Origin: Rhinopomastus cyanomelas
Taxonomy: Eukaryota; Chordata; Aves; Bucerotiformes; Rhinopomastidae
Assembly: GCA_013400115.1 (NCBI GenBank)
Contig: VXBP01004365.1
Location: forward strand, 130,564-194,563
Length of the DNA: 64,000 nucleotides
Reading direction: 5' to 3'
Shown: one piece after another, positions 1 through 12,000 of the stretch
How positions within the stretch are numbered: the stretch's first letter is position 1
Layout of the letters: each line of letters starts with the position of its first letter
The notes under the pieces: model-generated
The model's database searches: none
What the model was told of the DNA's origin: nothing
Seen by the model: only the letters and a program-made list of their open reading frames with translations
Position numbers and translations under genes: made by a program

Positions 1-3000
1 ATGCAATGGAGCAGGGAACCAGTGGAAGGAGGAAGAGACTCTTGCCTTCCAGATGCAGCAGGCTTAGGAGTTTAAAATACCTGCTCCTTCACCCAGACAT
101 GCATCATCCCTGACACCACTCATGCAAATCTGTGGATGCTTTGCAGGAAAGCTCTTTCTGTGCCTTTGAGGGGTACAGCTGGCTCCTTGGGGTTTAATTT
201 CCAGTGCTTCAGCTACCACACACACACGCACATTTCTCTTACATCAGCTTTGGTGACCATACAGTTGCATGTTTACAACCACATCTACATCAAGATGACT
301 TCTACTATGTGGTACACGCTGTCCCAACAGACAGTAGGGTCTGTACAGGTAAATGTGTTGGTACCCTTGAGAAAAGAGGTCACATAACATTTCTGGAACA
401 ACAGTGCAAACCCAGTGACACTAGTTCATGCTTCTTCTAAATTCGATCAACCTTAACCTTTGAGTATTTGTGTGGGTTGGGGTTTCTTCACCTAGCTGTT
501 TTTGAAAGAAATTATGGTCTTTTCCTGATTTTCCTTCGCAGATCTCACTAAGAATGCCAAGCCTATTTTCTCCTGGATTTGCTGAGGATCCCAGAAGAGG
601 AACTCAATCTTCTGGAGTCCAGTTGAGTCTTGAACAAAGCTATCTTCTTCCAGTCAAGGCTGTAACAAAGCTACCCTTGGAGTTTATTCAGGTGTGTGAG
701 TTAAAGAGGTATTAGTAAAGACCAAGAAAGAAGCAGAGGCTTTAATCAGTCTAAGAAAAATGATTTCCTCTCTCAGCTGAGCAAGTTTGGCTGACCGTCC
801 CTTCTGATGGTCTACGTGTAGCTACTCGATCACAGTGATGGGGTTTTTCTAATGGGACACTTCAACCTTACAGCATCAACCACCATAGTGAAAGCAAATC
901 AGCTAGTAACCAAGTAATGTGAAGAGAAGATACCAACCCACTGCTGTGACGGAATTCAAAGTGAACACTGCCTTGTTGTATCCAATTTGCTCATGGCCAG
1001 GCAACCCAGGACATGGCAAACCCGGTCCTGTTCAGCTGCCAGAGTTTATCAGGGATGTCTAAGAAGTCAGAATTAGGGTGTATGGTTTCCCAAAATAAAT
1101 TCCTAAGAATGATGATGCTTTTCACAAAACATTCTATCTAGAAAAAAATTCCTGTTAATAAGTAATGCTGCCAGGTTTTCCTATATCTGCTTGTCAAGAA
1201 GTTCACCAAGGTGACACCTCTTCCTTCGTTTAGGCCATCTAAATGAGTAAAAGCAAGACAGAATGCCTAGGCCAACACACTTTACTTCTTGTTGGCATCC
1301 CTATATGGGATACCGTATTTTGTCATGCTGCTGTGGGATCATCTGAAGGGCCACAAAGACCCTGGAGGAGCACAGCTGGGGAAGAACCTCATAAAAAGTT
1401 AAAATGTGGTTAAAAAAAAAAAGATGGCTAAGGAAGGAAGAGTAGCAGTGACTTGAGCAATATTTCCAAGAAGAGGAAAACAAATTATGGCATTTGGGTT
1501 TTGCCATCAAGGTATGGGAGAGCAGCTGTGACATAGTTCATAACTAGGCTCCATAGCATTTGAGGCAGAATTTGCAAGACCTTGTTTTTAACAGATAAAT
1601 ATTAGGGGAAGTTTAGCCCAGTTGCTTCACTTGGATCAGTGGAGACAATGACCCTGTAACACTTCTGGTAGAGGAAACAAAGGCTCCATCTCTAGGATCC
1701 AAATGTTAGGCTGGTTGAGAGTGGGAACACTTCCAATCAAGGACTCTTCACCTCTGGGAATCATCATGACCTGTCACTCAGCAGAGAACCCTCCAGCCCA
1801 TCAACAAGTGCTGCTAATGAGATAGCCAGCCTCAGCCAGAGGATCTGTGCGATATGATACACGGCCTCTGCTGTGGCTTAAACCCTGGAAGAGACAGCTG
1901 GAGAATGATAGTGCCGTGGGATCAGATGAGGACAGAGACTAGCTGGGCATAGGAGGGCTCAAGGGTTTGCAAACTATGAGCAACACAGATACCAGCCCAA
2001 GCCAAGGTAAAGTTCAGAGCTGACCAAAGATATTACAAATGGTTTATTTTAAGCACTCCCATTCTCTTCTTGAAAATGCAGCTTTTCTCACTTCAGAAAC
2101 CTTAACAAATCTCCTATTATTATGCCCTGGCATTCAAATTGTGATTTTTCTAAATTCTAGTAATTCCAGAAAGCCCAGTGGGCTCCAGTACAGCTGTTCC
2201 AGGGCTGTTCTGGGGCCAGCTGCAGATGCACTCTGCTTCTGAGAGGGGTTTACCTTCTCCAGACAGAGCTATCTTAGTTACTCGTATCTTAGTTCACCAC
2301 TTTGGCTTCCCCTCTGCCCAACATCTGAATGGCAAACCGCAGTACCTTGGGGGTTAAATTCTGGAGGTATCCTCTACAGTTAAAGCTTAGCTGGCTGAGG
2401 TTCAGGGCAATGAATCCCTTCTCTTTGCATGCGTATCAGTGGAGCAAGCCACCCAGGCAAACAAAGCTGCTTCTGGATCTGCCTTTGCACATACCACACA
2501 ACTGTTCAGGTGGCATCTGAGCAGTTAGAAGGTATTGCTCAAATTTCTCAGGCCAGAATTAAGGAGTCACATCACCAGAGCCACGCCGATACAGCTTGCA
2601 GAGCTGTTTGGGTGTAGATGGGGAAAGATGGCCTGCAACATGATTTGAGAAAGATTCTTACGTGGGATCCATGGAGAAAACCATTTATTGGTTTTGTAGT
2701 CCGCAGGGTGAATAACGCATAACGAAGACCCTCCTTTTTCATGGCATGGACAGCGAGATTAGGTCAGTCTCCCTACACTAGCGTCAACCTGGCCCAGGCC
2801 TTCCCAGACCACAGTCACCACTCATATTGCTGAATTTAACCAAAGGAGCAAGAGCCCCGGCACCTCAGTTATAACAGCCAGGCTAGTTTTTTATTCTCCT
2901 TGATACTGGTGGGAAGCTCTTCCTTCTCTGTTTCATGAGGCTGGGGATGGGGAAGGAAAAGGCAAGGAGAACAAAATATTTCCCATGTTTTGATTTTCCA

Positions 3001-4169
3001 GTCCATTGAAACCGTATTTTCATTTTCCTTACTCCAGGTTTGAAGCTACAGTTACTACTGCTGCAGCCACAATTAATATTTCACCTTCCAAACAGAGGCA
3101 GTGGGGGGGGAAGGGAAATCTGTCTTCCTCATGGGTTCCCAGGGAGACATTCTGCTCTGATCTGCAATTAGTGGCGGCCAGGGGCAAATGGTCTAAAATA
3201 GAAATGTTATTTTTGGATTCATGATAGCTACTACTTCTTACTCCTCCAAATGCCAGTTCTTCTTTTTGACTCTGCGTGACCATTAAAAATAGAATCCACA
3301 ATTGCAGTGTCCCTGCTTCTTGGTTTCTTCCTACAGCAGGACACACACCAGCTTCACAGCCCTACCAGCATGAGAAAGGATGGATCTCTGATCTCACCAG
3401 CAATCAACAATCAGACACTGCACCCAGTGTTTGGGCCAGAACCACATTTGATCTACCTTATCCTTGTCTTGCTGACAACAGAGTTTGGTTGACCAGGAGA
3501 TGTGAATTGGTCGTCCAACAGTTTAATGATTGATAGCCGAATCCCAAACCTGTGGAAACGAATTGAAAATCCTTTTTTCAGAGGGATTTGGATCAGAAAT
3601 CTAGGTCCATGTTTAGCTTTTACATAACTTTAAACATCTGCCTACGTCCCATGGATGTCACTGGGACTTGGATACATGTCTCTTCTCCAAGGCACACTCT
3701 GGTGCTTTGGAGGAGAGCAAAGACAGAGAAGCTCTTCTTTGGGTAGAGAAGATAAAAATCCCACTGCATTTTAATGCTGATGCAGCACAGTAGTTTTGGA
3801 AAATTATTTGCATTTGTGATTGTTACAGGGTTGATTTATTTGTCCTGATGTTCCACACAGCAAATAAATAAGCTCTGGAGAAACAGCTCTAGCAATTCAC
3901 ACCTTGTTTGGATTGAGGTTAATGGACAAAGGGCTTGTGGGGCTTCCTCAGAAGAAAGCAATGTCCAGCTAGAAGAATCTCTAAACCCTTCCCTTCTCTC
4001 TTTTCTGTCAGTCTCCTGTAGGTTCTTCATTTGAAAAGTCCTCATTTCCCACCTCCTCAAGCACAAAGCTGAGGAAGCCTGATGGAGCCACCAAACCAGG
4101 CACAGAAAGAAGCTGCCACCCCATTCTCCACCAGGCAGGCACCAGCACACCCAGCTGCCCTAGAAAGTC

Positions 4170-4700
4170 TTTAGCAACCAAAGCGCGCCTTGACCTTGGC
4201 CGCGGTTGTTGGCAGGATTAGCTAGCGATGGAGTTGCTGTCCCCAGGTCAGGCTCTCCTTGCCTGCCACTCCAAGGGCTTGTGACTGAGAAAGCAGCAAG
4301 GAAGAGCGGGCGCATCAGCTGGTAACAGCTCAGAAACAGATGTACATTCCTGCACCAACCTCCGACGTTAGCGTATCCAGTTACTTGGGAACCGCGCTCC
4401 GCTCAACCGTCTTATCCCTAAAGCCTCTCTCTCCTTATCTCCCGCCGCTTATCTGCACCGCTCGCTCGCTGCCCCTTTGCTTTTGATTATAAACGTGTCA
4501 CCGCGGGGCCAGTGCTTTGGGGAACATCCGCCCGCCGTGCCTGGCCGCACCGCGAGGAGCGAGGAAACAAAGGCCTGCGTGGCGAACCGCCGCTGCCTCT
4601 GCGCGGACACTGCGTGGAGGATGGGCACACCGGACCGCGCTCGGTGGCTGCTGCCCGAGCGCCAAGGAATCGTCCCCTCAGCCACAGAAGCGAAGAATCA
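4170..4700. promoter_or_regulatory. CpG island with clustered GATA motifs
   Basis: By eye I count about 45 CpG dinucleotides in this stretch, with the densest part at 4,430-4,690, while the surrounding kilobases are CpG-poor. On its upstream edge are two perfect CTTATCT motifs (reverse complement AGATAAG, the WGATAR GATA-factor site) at 4,434-4,440 and 4,448-4,454, plus a CTTATCC at 4,411-4,417. It lies about 4 kb upstream of the TWIST2 start codon. It could be a distal promoter, an alternative first exon, an orphan CpG island or an enhancer. No splice-supported transcript can be seen. Confidence 0.5.
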
Positions 4701-4750
4701 CGAAGTTTGGAAGGGACCTGAGAAGTCGTCTACTCCAAATTGCACCAAAG
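4692..4750 (-). mobile_element. degenerate CR1-like 3' end
   Basis: The order of words (agaatcac, then ttggaagggacctga, then ctactccaa) follows the reverse complement of a CR1 3' end, but with many differences and no clean tail. It would be an ancient copy abutting the CpG island. It is the only CR1-like trace I see before 16,421, and chance similarity is possible. Confidence 0.4.
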
Positions 4751-6270
4751 ACAAGGGGGGAAGAAAAAAATTGGCTTAATCAGACCTGGCCACAGTAAAA
4801 GCCATCTAAGGTCGGATGAAATCTGATTTGCAACAGGGACCTGTCTGGAAGAGTAAATGATGCTTTTCTCCACAGCAGGAGGTAGCGAGGAGGAAGAAGG
4901 CATAGCATCACCTTCCTTCCTCTAGTTTGCTCCAAAGATTTGCATCCCTGGCAGCAGCCCCATCAGAGGTGATCTGTGGAAGCAGCCCAGGCACACTGAA
5001 ATGCTATCACCTTCGTTGCCAGAGCGCTTGTCCTTTCCCCGCTTCCTCCCGGTGGGGGGAAGGGTGACTGATGCTCTCCTTCGTGGTGCGGAGGGGCTGA
5101 AGGATGATTTGCTGGCCAGGCCCTGCCAGTGGAACGACTGGACCACAGGCTTCCTATGGAGAACAAGCACTGCCCCCAAAGCCTAGTCTGTGTTCACTGC
5201 TTCCCTCTAACAAGATATTTTTAGGAGGCTAGTAACAGCAGCAGCGTTAGAGTGGACGTCACATCCAAACGGGGCGTTAAACTTGCACCACAATAATTTT
5301 TCACATTGCAGTTTAATTCATAACTTCTCTGCCACTCTGCCATGGGAGCAGGAAGGATGCAGCCACCCCATTCTTCTTTGCCAGCGGTACCTTTGTACCA
5401 TATCCCTCCCCCACCATCCTCTCCAAACTCCCTCTGTTTCTTCGGAGGAGACAGATCACATTTCACCGGGGTCTGCGCATCCATAGACTCTGCCTGTGGT
5501 CTGCTCCAAGGGAAGGTGTCTGCAGTAGGGTCAACACTGTCCTCAGCTCTGGCACTAAGCGCTGCCAGGTGACCCCGCAGCCACAGAGAGTACACGCGCG
5601 CACAGCGATTCTCGGTGGAGCCAGCCTTACAGACCTCAGTTACGGCGCAGCCGAGTCCCACCATAAATTTTCCCTAATGAAGCCTGCCTGATAGTAAAAA
5701 GCTTTGCACGTTTGGAGGTTACGTGCACCAACGGTGCCCTGGGGGGGAAATCCTGCCTTGCTTGGTCGTGCGAACGCTCCTTCAGGCTTGTTGGCAGAAG
5801 CCAGGCAGGGGGCCAGGACTGTTCATTTATTTATTTAATAAGGCCGTGGCATATAGAGGGGCTGCTCGGCTGTGGGAGCCCCCTCTGCACTGCGAAGAGG
5901 AACAGCTGAAAGCGAGAAGAGAGCAGCAGCACTGCATCGTGCAGCCACATCCTTTTGCCACAGCAGCTCCCGTGTGATGCTGCTTTTCTCCTGCTTGTAT
6001 GGGATGGGCCCGGTGGATATCACAAAGGCAGAAACCCTGCGTCAGCGAAGAATTGAGTATCTTGAGATACACTCACACAATCCTTTTGTCCCCATCTGAG
6101 GAAAATACCTCGCTCCGTGGAAAATCAAGTCCTGCCTTCAGTGGGGCAAAAGGAAGACAGGGAATAAGTATTAGCACACGTGTCAGCAGGGCATGAGGAG
6201 AAGAGAGGCAGCAATGAGTGGTTCTGCCTGCTCTCACAAGCTCAAGTCTTCTCCCTTTACTCCTCTCAAA

Positions 6271-6470
6271 CACAGATCAAACTGCAGCTCAGCTCCCTCC
6301 TCAAGAAACATTTTGCAGGCATCAAAACCACCTTCAGGCATCAGGCTCTGGGTGCCACTGCCCTGCCACACACAGATCAAACTGCAGCTCAGCTCCCTCC
6401 TCAAGAAACATTTTGCAGGCATCAAAACCACCTTCAGGCATCAGGCTCTGAGTGCCACTGCCCTGCCACA
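6271..6470. repeat. 100-bp tandem duplication, 99% identical
   Basis: Bases 6,271-6,370 are repeated head to tail at 6,371-6,470 with a single mismatch (ctctgGgtgcc versus ctctgAgtgcc). The unit is unique-looking sequence, not a CR1. The near identity says the duplication is recent or an assembly artefact. The reading frames that run through it repeat a peptide simply because of the duplication. Confidence 0.95.
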
Positions 6471-8242
6471 CTCTATGCATCCCTGCAAATCCATGGGACC
6501 TTATCACCATGAACATGGGGAATGTGTTTGCTTGGACAATCATTCTCCTTGCAAGCTGGAAAGCTGAGGTGCCCCTCTGGACTTTGGTGATGGCTTCACT
6601 TAAGCCTTGGAAGTGATCCCGCACTCTAAGGAGACTCCTAAACACAAACCAAAGGCTCTTTACGTGGGTTGTTTTGCCCTCTGATGCAGTTGCACATTGG
6701 AAACACTATCGAGTGCCATTTGTTTCTCTTATGGGGCAGGTGAGGGGCTGCTACTCAGGTTTCCCCAGTACAAATGCATCTTGCCCTACAGAGGATTGTA
6801 TTGGCCTTTAGGTCCAATGGGTTGGTAGACACCATCCCAGCCCCCTGTATTCACAGACTTCCAGGTCACAGATGCAGAGCAGCTGCCAACCCCGTCTGCC
6901 TCAGCTGCCAGCCCCAAGTCCTTCTGGAATCCTGGATTTGGAGGAGGTAAGCGGCAAAGACACCCGTACTGCCCAACTCACCAGGGTCTTAAATTGGATT
7001 AAAAATCCATTTGCAAACCTGCCTCGTTTTCCGACTTCTGTGCTGCACCTGAAAACCTTTCCTTTTGAAAGCAAACACAGGCTCTCCCCAGGGGCTGCCT
7101 GGGGAAGCCTTTCCACTATAAACATTACCTACCAGTAGTGGAGTCAGCCCCAGGCAAGCCAAAAATTCCTTCTCCTACCAAGGAACACTTTCCAATCGAA
7201 CCAGACATTATTTTTTCCATTAATGAGTGTTGATACCTACTGGAAAACTTTGCAAAGAAATCCGCTCCAAATTAATCCTTCTGACACAACATCTGCATTT
7301 GTTGAGTTTCTTTTGTCTTGTTTGATTTTATTATTGCCATTTCATTTTATTTTTCCCGCTCTGTACCGAAAACAAGATCTCTGCTGCTCAGGAATCCGTC
7401 TGTTCCTGCAGTTTGGTCTCTAGCTGGAATCGGAGGTCCAAACCTGATTGTTCTGCCTTAGCTCCACACAACCAAGTCGAGCTTTCCCCGCGTTTCCCCG
7501 TGTCTCTTCCTCCTGCAACATCAAAAACCCTGGCGATGCCACCACAGTTTGTGCGCTGGGATATCACAATTTCAGTGGTAGGAAGGTCTGGAGGGGAAAG
7601 ACATCCTCCTACCTACTTCAGCTCTTGCTGCTTCAAAATACATTATTTAGTGTTTAACAGGGGAGAAAAAGAGTAGATGGGCTGCACGGCCAGCAGTGCC
7701 TCTCCAGAGCCCTCTCCGTGAGGGTTCCTACAAATTATTAGTTGCTTTCCTGATGACCCATAGTTTGGGCTCCACCAAAAGTACTCCATGACCCTCCAAA
7801 ATCGGAGAGCTTAAAGTGGCTTCTAAGGCTGCCCCCAAACCTCCATCCTTCCCACAGCTCAGCATGCCCCAGGGAAGTTTGGCCACCTCAAAGTGGGGCA
7901 CAGGGCACCATTTTGCAAAAACAGGTCATCTTCCTGGGTGTGCAAGGGCTCACACATCACACCCCCCTGACCCAGACTGGCTGCGGAGCTGGGAATGGGA
8001 CCCTCAGCAGCACAGGCTGGAAGGCAGCTCATGAGCACACTAGCACCCCAAAAATCCCTGGCAAGTGGGCTACCCTGGATGGGCACTGCAAATCGAGCAT
8101 CTTGAAGGGTGCAGAGGGGTGGTGGCAGGGGGTGTCCACCAGCTATCTTTTATTCGGGGAGCATTCCCAAGATTTTAGTTAAGTGTAACCTAAAACTGTG
8201 AAAGTTTAGCAGGGGAAAAGCTTTCCTCCCACTGACCTGAAT

Positions 8243-8568
8243 GGCCAATCAGAAGGGAGCCCTGCACCTCCCTCACTTCTGACAACTATTTAGCAACTGA
8301 GCTCAGCTAAAGTTTCCAAAAAGTTAGAATAACTTCCTCTCTCCAAGACCTCAATTTTTTTGCACAACCCCCGTCCTTGAAATAAGAGCCCTTCAAGCAA
8401 CCTGGAAAACGTTTGGTCAGCAAAAAAAAAAAAAAAGGAAAAAAAGAGCCCTCCTGTTTTTTTTCCAAAGGATCTGTCTCAGGAATTTAAAGCACATTTA
8501 AGACACACACACTCGCATAACATAAGGAGGGGGGGAAAGGCTCTTCCCCTCCCCTTCTTGCAGAAAGC
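8243..8568 (+). promoter_or_regulatory. TWIST2: TWIST2 proximal promoter and 5' UTR
   Basis: A CCAAT box in an NF-Y-like context (ggCCAATcag) sits at 8,243-8,252, about 320 bases before the start codon. A 15-base A run follows at 8,422-8,436 and an AT-rich tttaaa near 8,488, which could act as a weak TATA substitute. The last 50 bases before the ATG are purine- then pyrimidine-rich, with a G run at about 8,529. No ATG occurs between 8,243 and the coding start, so the leader has no upstream ORF whichever transcription start is used. The transcription start itself cannot be placed from sequence. Confidence 0.5.
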
Positions 8569-9051
8569 ATGGAAGAAAGCTCCAGTTCTCCTGTTTCCCC
8601 TGTGGATAGCTTGGGGACCAGTGAAGAGGAGCTGGAAAGGCAGCCAAAGAGATTTGGCAGGAAAAGAAGATACAGTAAGAAGTCCAGCGAAGATGGCAGC
8701 CCCAACCCAGGGAAGAGGGGAAAAAAGTCCAGTCCCAGTTCCCAATCTTATGAAGAACTGCAGAGCCAGAGGATCCTGGCCAACGTCAGAGAGAGGCAGA
8801 GGACTCAGTCGCTCAACGAAGCTTTTGCTGCTTTGAGGAAAATCATCCCCACTTTGCCCTCTGACAAACTCAGTAAAATCCAGACCCTCAAGCTGGCAGC
8901 ACGGTATATAGACTTCCTCTACCAGGTGCTACAGAGCGACGAGATGGACAGTAAGATGACGAGCTGCAGTTACGTGGCTCACGAAAGGCTGAGTTATGCC
9001 TTCTCTGTATGGAGGATGGAAGGAGCGTGGTCCATGTCGGCCTCCCACTAG
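8569..9051 (+). CDS. TWIST2: TWIST2 (Dermo-1) bHLH transcription factor
   Basis: This is a complete 160-residue protein, exactly the usual TWIST2 length, encoded in one exon. It is a nuclear class II bHLH factor that dimerises with E proteins (TCF3/E12) on CANNTG E-boxes, restrains MyoD, MEF2 and RUNX2 activity and acts in dermis, limb and craniofacial mesenchyme. The N-terminus is Ser-rich (residues 4-9). Basic nuclear-localisation patches lie at about 27-34 (KRFGRKRR) and 49-53. The basic region spans about 66-78 (NVRERQR), helix 1 about 79-93, the loop 94-101 and helix 2 102-121. The C-terminal TWIST or 'WR' box (about 139-160, containing SVWRMEGAW) is intact. Glu75, the basic-region residue altered in human ablepharon-macrostomia and Barber-Say syndromes, is present. 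TWIST1 is excluded because the Gly-rich N-terminal expansion is missing and the length is 160, not about 200. The ATG has A at -3 and G at +4, a strong Kozak context. No frameshift or odd residue is seen. Confidence 0.98.
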   Translation: MEESSSSPVSPVDSLGTSEEELERQPKRFGRKRRYSKKSSEDGSPNPGKRGKKSSPSSQSYEELQSQRILANVRERQRTQSLNEAFAALRKIIPTLPSDKLSKIQTLKLAARYIDFLYQVLQSDEMDSKMTSCSYVAHERLSYAFSVWRMEGAWSMSASH

Positions 9052-9092
9052 CCACCGCCTGGGCCAGGCGAGCGCAGCTGCTGAAGGGGTAG
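9052..9092 (+). other. TWIST2: TWIST2 exon 1 3' UTR start and splice donor
   Basis: After the stop codon, about 40 bases of GC-rich sequence lead to two overlapping candidate donors: GGG|GTAGGT (exon ending at 9,088) and TAG|GTACAG (exon ending at 9,092). Vertebrate TWIST genes carry one intron just downstream of the stop codon, so a donor is expected here. Sequence alone does not decide between the two. Confidence 0.65.
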
Positions 9093-12000
9093 GTACAGAG
9101 TTCTCTTCTCCCAGACTTCTCTGTGATTGTTTGCTGCGGGATGCAGCTTCTATGGCTCGGTTCTAACCGGGGAGGTACAGTTTGGTGGGTCTCCGGGGTT
9201 CTGCTGGGTGAGGGATTTGGGGCCACCAACTCAGAGGGGAGGTGGTTGGCACAGATGTGTTCAGTTGCTTCCAGCTCCCCGTTCCTGCAAAAACTCAAAA
9301 TGTGAAGTTTCCAGGCAGACAAAGAGGTGGTTTTTTTTTTAATGGAGTATATTTAAAAAAAATCAGCATGCTTCTGCTCAGCGGGTTTGGGGGAGCTGCG
9401 AGGGGACCCGCACTGAGAGACGGTTGAGGCAGGACAGGGAGCAAAACTGTGGCTGTATGAGATTTGTTTGAAAGAGCTGCTTTGGGGAAGGTTTTAGGAG
9501 AGGGAAAGGTGATCAGCACAACAGAGTGACAAGGGGATCCTAAACAGCTGCCATTCCAAGACATCAGTTCCTGGTCAGCTGCATCCTCTCCCAGCCCGGG
9601 GTGGGTGACCAGGGGGGTCTGTGGGATCCATTCGGGGTTCGGCAATGAGTTCCCCCCACATCACGTTTCTCCTAAAAGAAACGAGCAGCAGATGTCGGCT
9701 GCAACCCAGGGCTGTGCCCCTTCCCCCCTCGCAAAACAAAAACAAATGGAGATGGACAAAAATCTTTGCTCAGTTCTCGTATGTGTTCAGTTTCCCTTCC
9801 CCAAGGGCCGGTAAAGCAAAGGCTGGTGTTAGATGTAGTTGCTTGTTTACTCTCATCGCTAAACCCTTCCTCATAGTTTTCCATTAGCGGAAAACTTCGT
9901 CCTCTTCACTTGCCTTTGTAATATTTGGGGAGGGAGAAATCAACAACAAAAAAGGAGGCGTGTGTTGGGGGGCGAAACGGCCCCAATAACACCCTCATCC
10001 CAAAGTAATCTGGCAGAGCAGCTCTGCACTGTGTCAGACTGAGTTTGCACACGGCCGGTCATTCTCTGGGGCTCAGTACATAAAGCAGAGCCCACAAGCC
10101 CATTTCACCAGGCAAGCGCTCAGAAGGGAAATCTGCCTCCCTCCTCACATAACGCCGTGCGCGATGTAAAGTGAAATGAATTCCATCACACGGAGAAACA
10201 GCTCCGTAAAAACCCCAACAGCCAGTTTATCCCAGCCCTACTAGCCTGGCTCCTATAATGAGGCAAATCCGTCTGTGTTTTAGCAGCAAGAAACAGCCCG
10301 TTTGGGGAAAAAACGAATTCTTTCAAGCCTTGTTGCATCCTGTTTGGAAAACACGACAGCGTGGTTTACCAGGGGTGTGAAATCCAGGCGTAGAACCGCT
10401 TCAAGCAAACGCTCCCTTCGCGTCCCGAAACGCTGTGTTTGTGCTGGGCTTCGAGCTGGTTTTTTGTGTTTCCACACGCTGCTCGAAAGAGCCCCCAAAA
10501 CCTTCAAAAAGCGGGCGCTGTCTGTTGGTTGTTTGTGCTGCAGTAGGTAGTGCTGCTGCCGTGGGGTTTATGGCTGTTGCCGGTGCTGCTATTTTTTTTG
10601 CACGCTCTGCCTGGCTTCCAACTGCAGAAAAGCCAAAGCCAAGCTGCTCTGTAGAAGGATAAACCCTTCGTTTATATAACAGAGGGCCTTTTCCCATGCT
10701 CATCTGGCTACAAAAGCTCCAACAGATAGATTTAAGGAAAAAAAAAAAACCCAACTAACCCACCACACGCGAAAACCCAGGCTTCTTGTCAAAAGCAGAT
10801 GTAAAATGTCCCAAGCACATATTTCTTCGGCAGTTTAGACTGGCGGGACAGTAGAGTGCTGGGATGGAACAATGCATTTATTCTGTTGTTCCCCAGTGAT
10901 GTGTTGCCATTAGCCAATGGTGTTTCAAAAACTGTTATCACATCGCTGCCCCACAGCACTTGAGCTGCAAAGCCTGCTTTTTCTTAGACTGTATTTGAAA
11001 ACCCTCATGGTTGAGTTTTCATTAGCATCGCTCCAACGAGGCAGATTTTACATGTAGGTGCTCAGACTGCCCCGTCCCTAAACAAACTGCAAGCCATGGT
11101 TCGGACAGCACAAAGAGCCCACAACACAGAGCCAAACCCTGAGGTGTTTTTGGTGTGCTTGGGAGTGAATTGGTGTCTTTGCCGCAGCTCGTCTTCTAGC
11201 CCAGTTGGTAGAGGTGGCTCTTTGCTCCTTGCAGAGAGTGGCCGAACGTTTCCCCCTCGCCTCTCCGTCCTGAGCCTGTGCGTTCGCGCACACGCGTGTG
11301 GTTGGGCTGTTGAAAACGTTGTTGACAAATGGCCTGGTGCGGTGCGGTGTCAGATTCTATCGTTTATGGTGACAAAAATCACATCTGCCATCAGGAAAAA
11401 AAGGCTGTGAGATGCTGAAGAAACTCTCTAAAACGGGCAAACTAGCCAGGGCGGCATGGTACACACCTCTCCACAGGGCTGTTCCACTCTGGGGAGATTT
11501 TGTACCTAGCAGGAGAGCAAGCCTGTGAAGTCTTGGTGGAAAAACCCCTTCAGAAATAACTATCTGAACCTGCAATCGGCTTCTGCCTTTCCTAAGGAGC
11601 AGCAAGTGCTGCAGACATTGGGTGAGCATGAAGCAATGAGAGGGTTCGGGCTGGACGGTGACGGCCACTCTCCGTTTGCCTTGGATTTGGGGAGAGAATA
11701 AGCAAGGGAAGCTTTTCTCCTTGGGAAAACATTCACCCCTTTGGCTGAAAAACAAAACAGTCAGAGCAGCTTTTTTGATTAGAAAAATCAGAGCTTGGGG
11801 AACAGGTAAAATGCCACCTGGCCTCTGCAAATGCCAGCAGGTCACTGCTGCTTGCTCCTCTGGCCACAAGAGGTTTTCCTGTTCTGCTCCATGTAATTAA
11901 GGAAAACTCAGTCGCGTAGTTTCGGGAGAAGCAGGCACAGCTTTGCACTGCAGTAGGATGTTTCAGCAGACAAGCCAAGCTGAGCCTTCCTCTCTCAAAT

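Larger units (their letters stand above)
1..8240. other. TWIST2 upstream flank, no gene recognised
   Basis: No coding exon, RNA gene or young transposon can be supported in these 8.2 kb. All open frames are short, lack domain-like sequence and overlap each other on both strands. Apart from one degenerate CR1-like tail near 4,692, the stretch is free of CR1, in contrast to the downstream half of the window. It contains a CpG island (4,170-4,700), a second weaker CpG-bearing stretch around 5,560-5,660 and a 100-bp tandem duplication (6,271-6,470). The AT-rich block at 3,000-3,240 has the look of conserved non-coding DNA, but this is an impression only. Confidence 0.6.

Noticed and set aside
5221..5664. 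147-codon minus-strand open frame
   Set aside because: It lies in a CpG-bearing stretch where four frames are open; no conserved motif.
6180..6567. Overlapping frames with a repeated peptide
   Set aside because: The peptide repeat only mirrors the 100-bp tandem DNA duplication, and three frames are open at once.
8569..9051. TWIST1 instead of TWIST2
   Set aside because: The 160-residue length, the N-terminus and the absence of the Gly-rich expansion match TWIST2.
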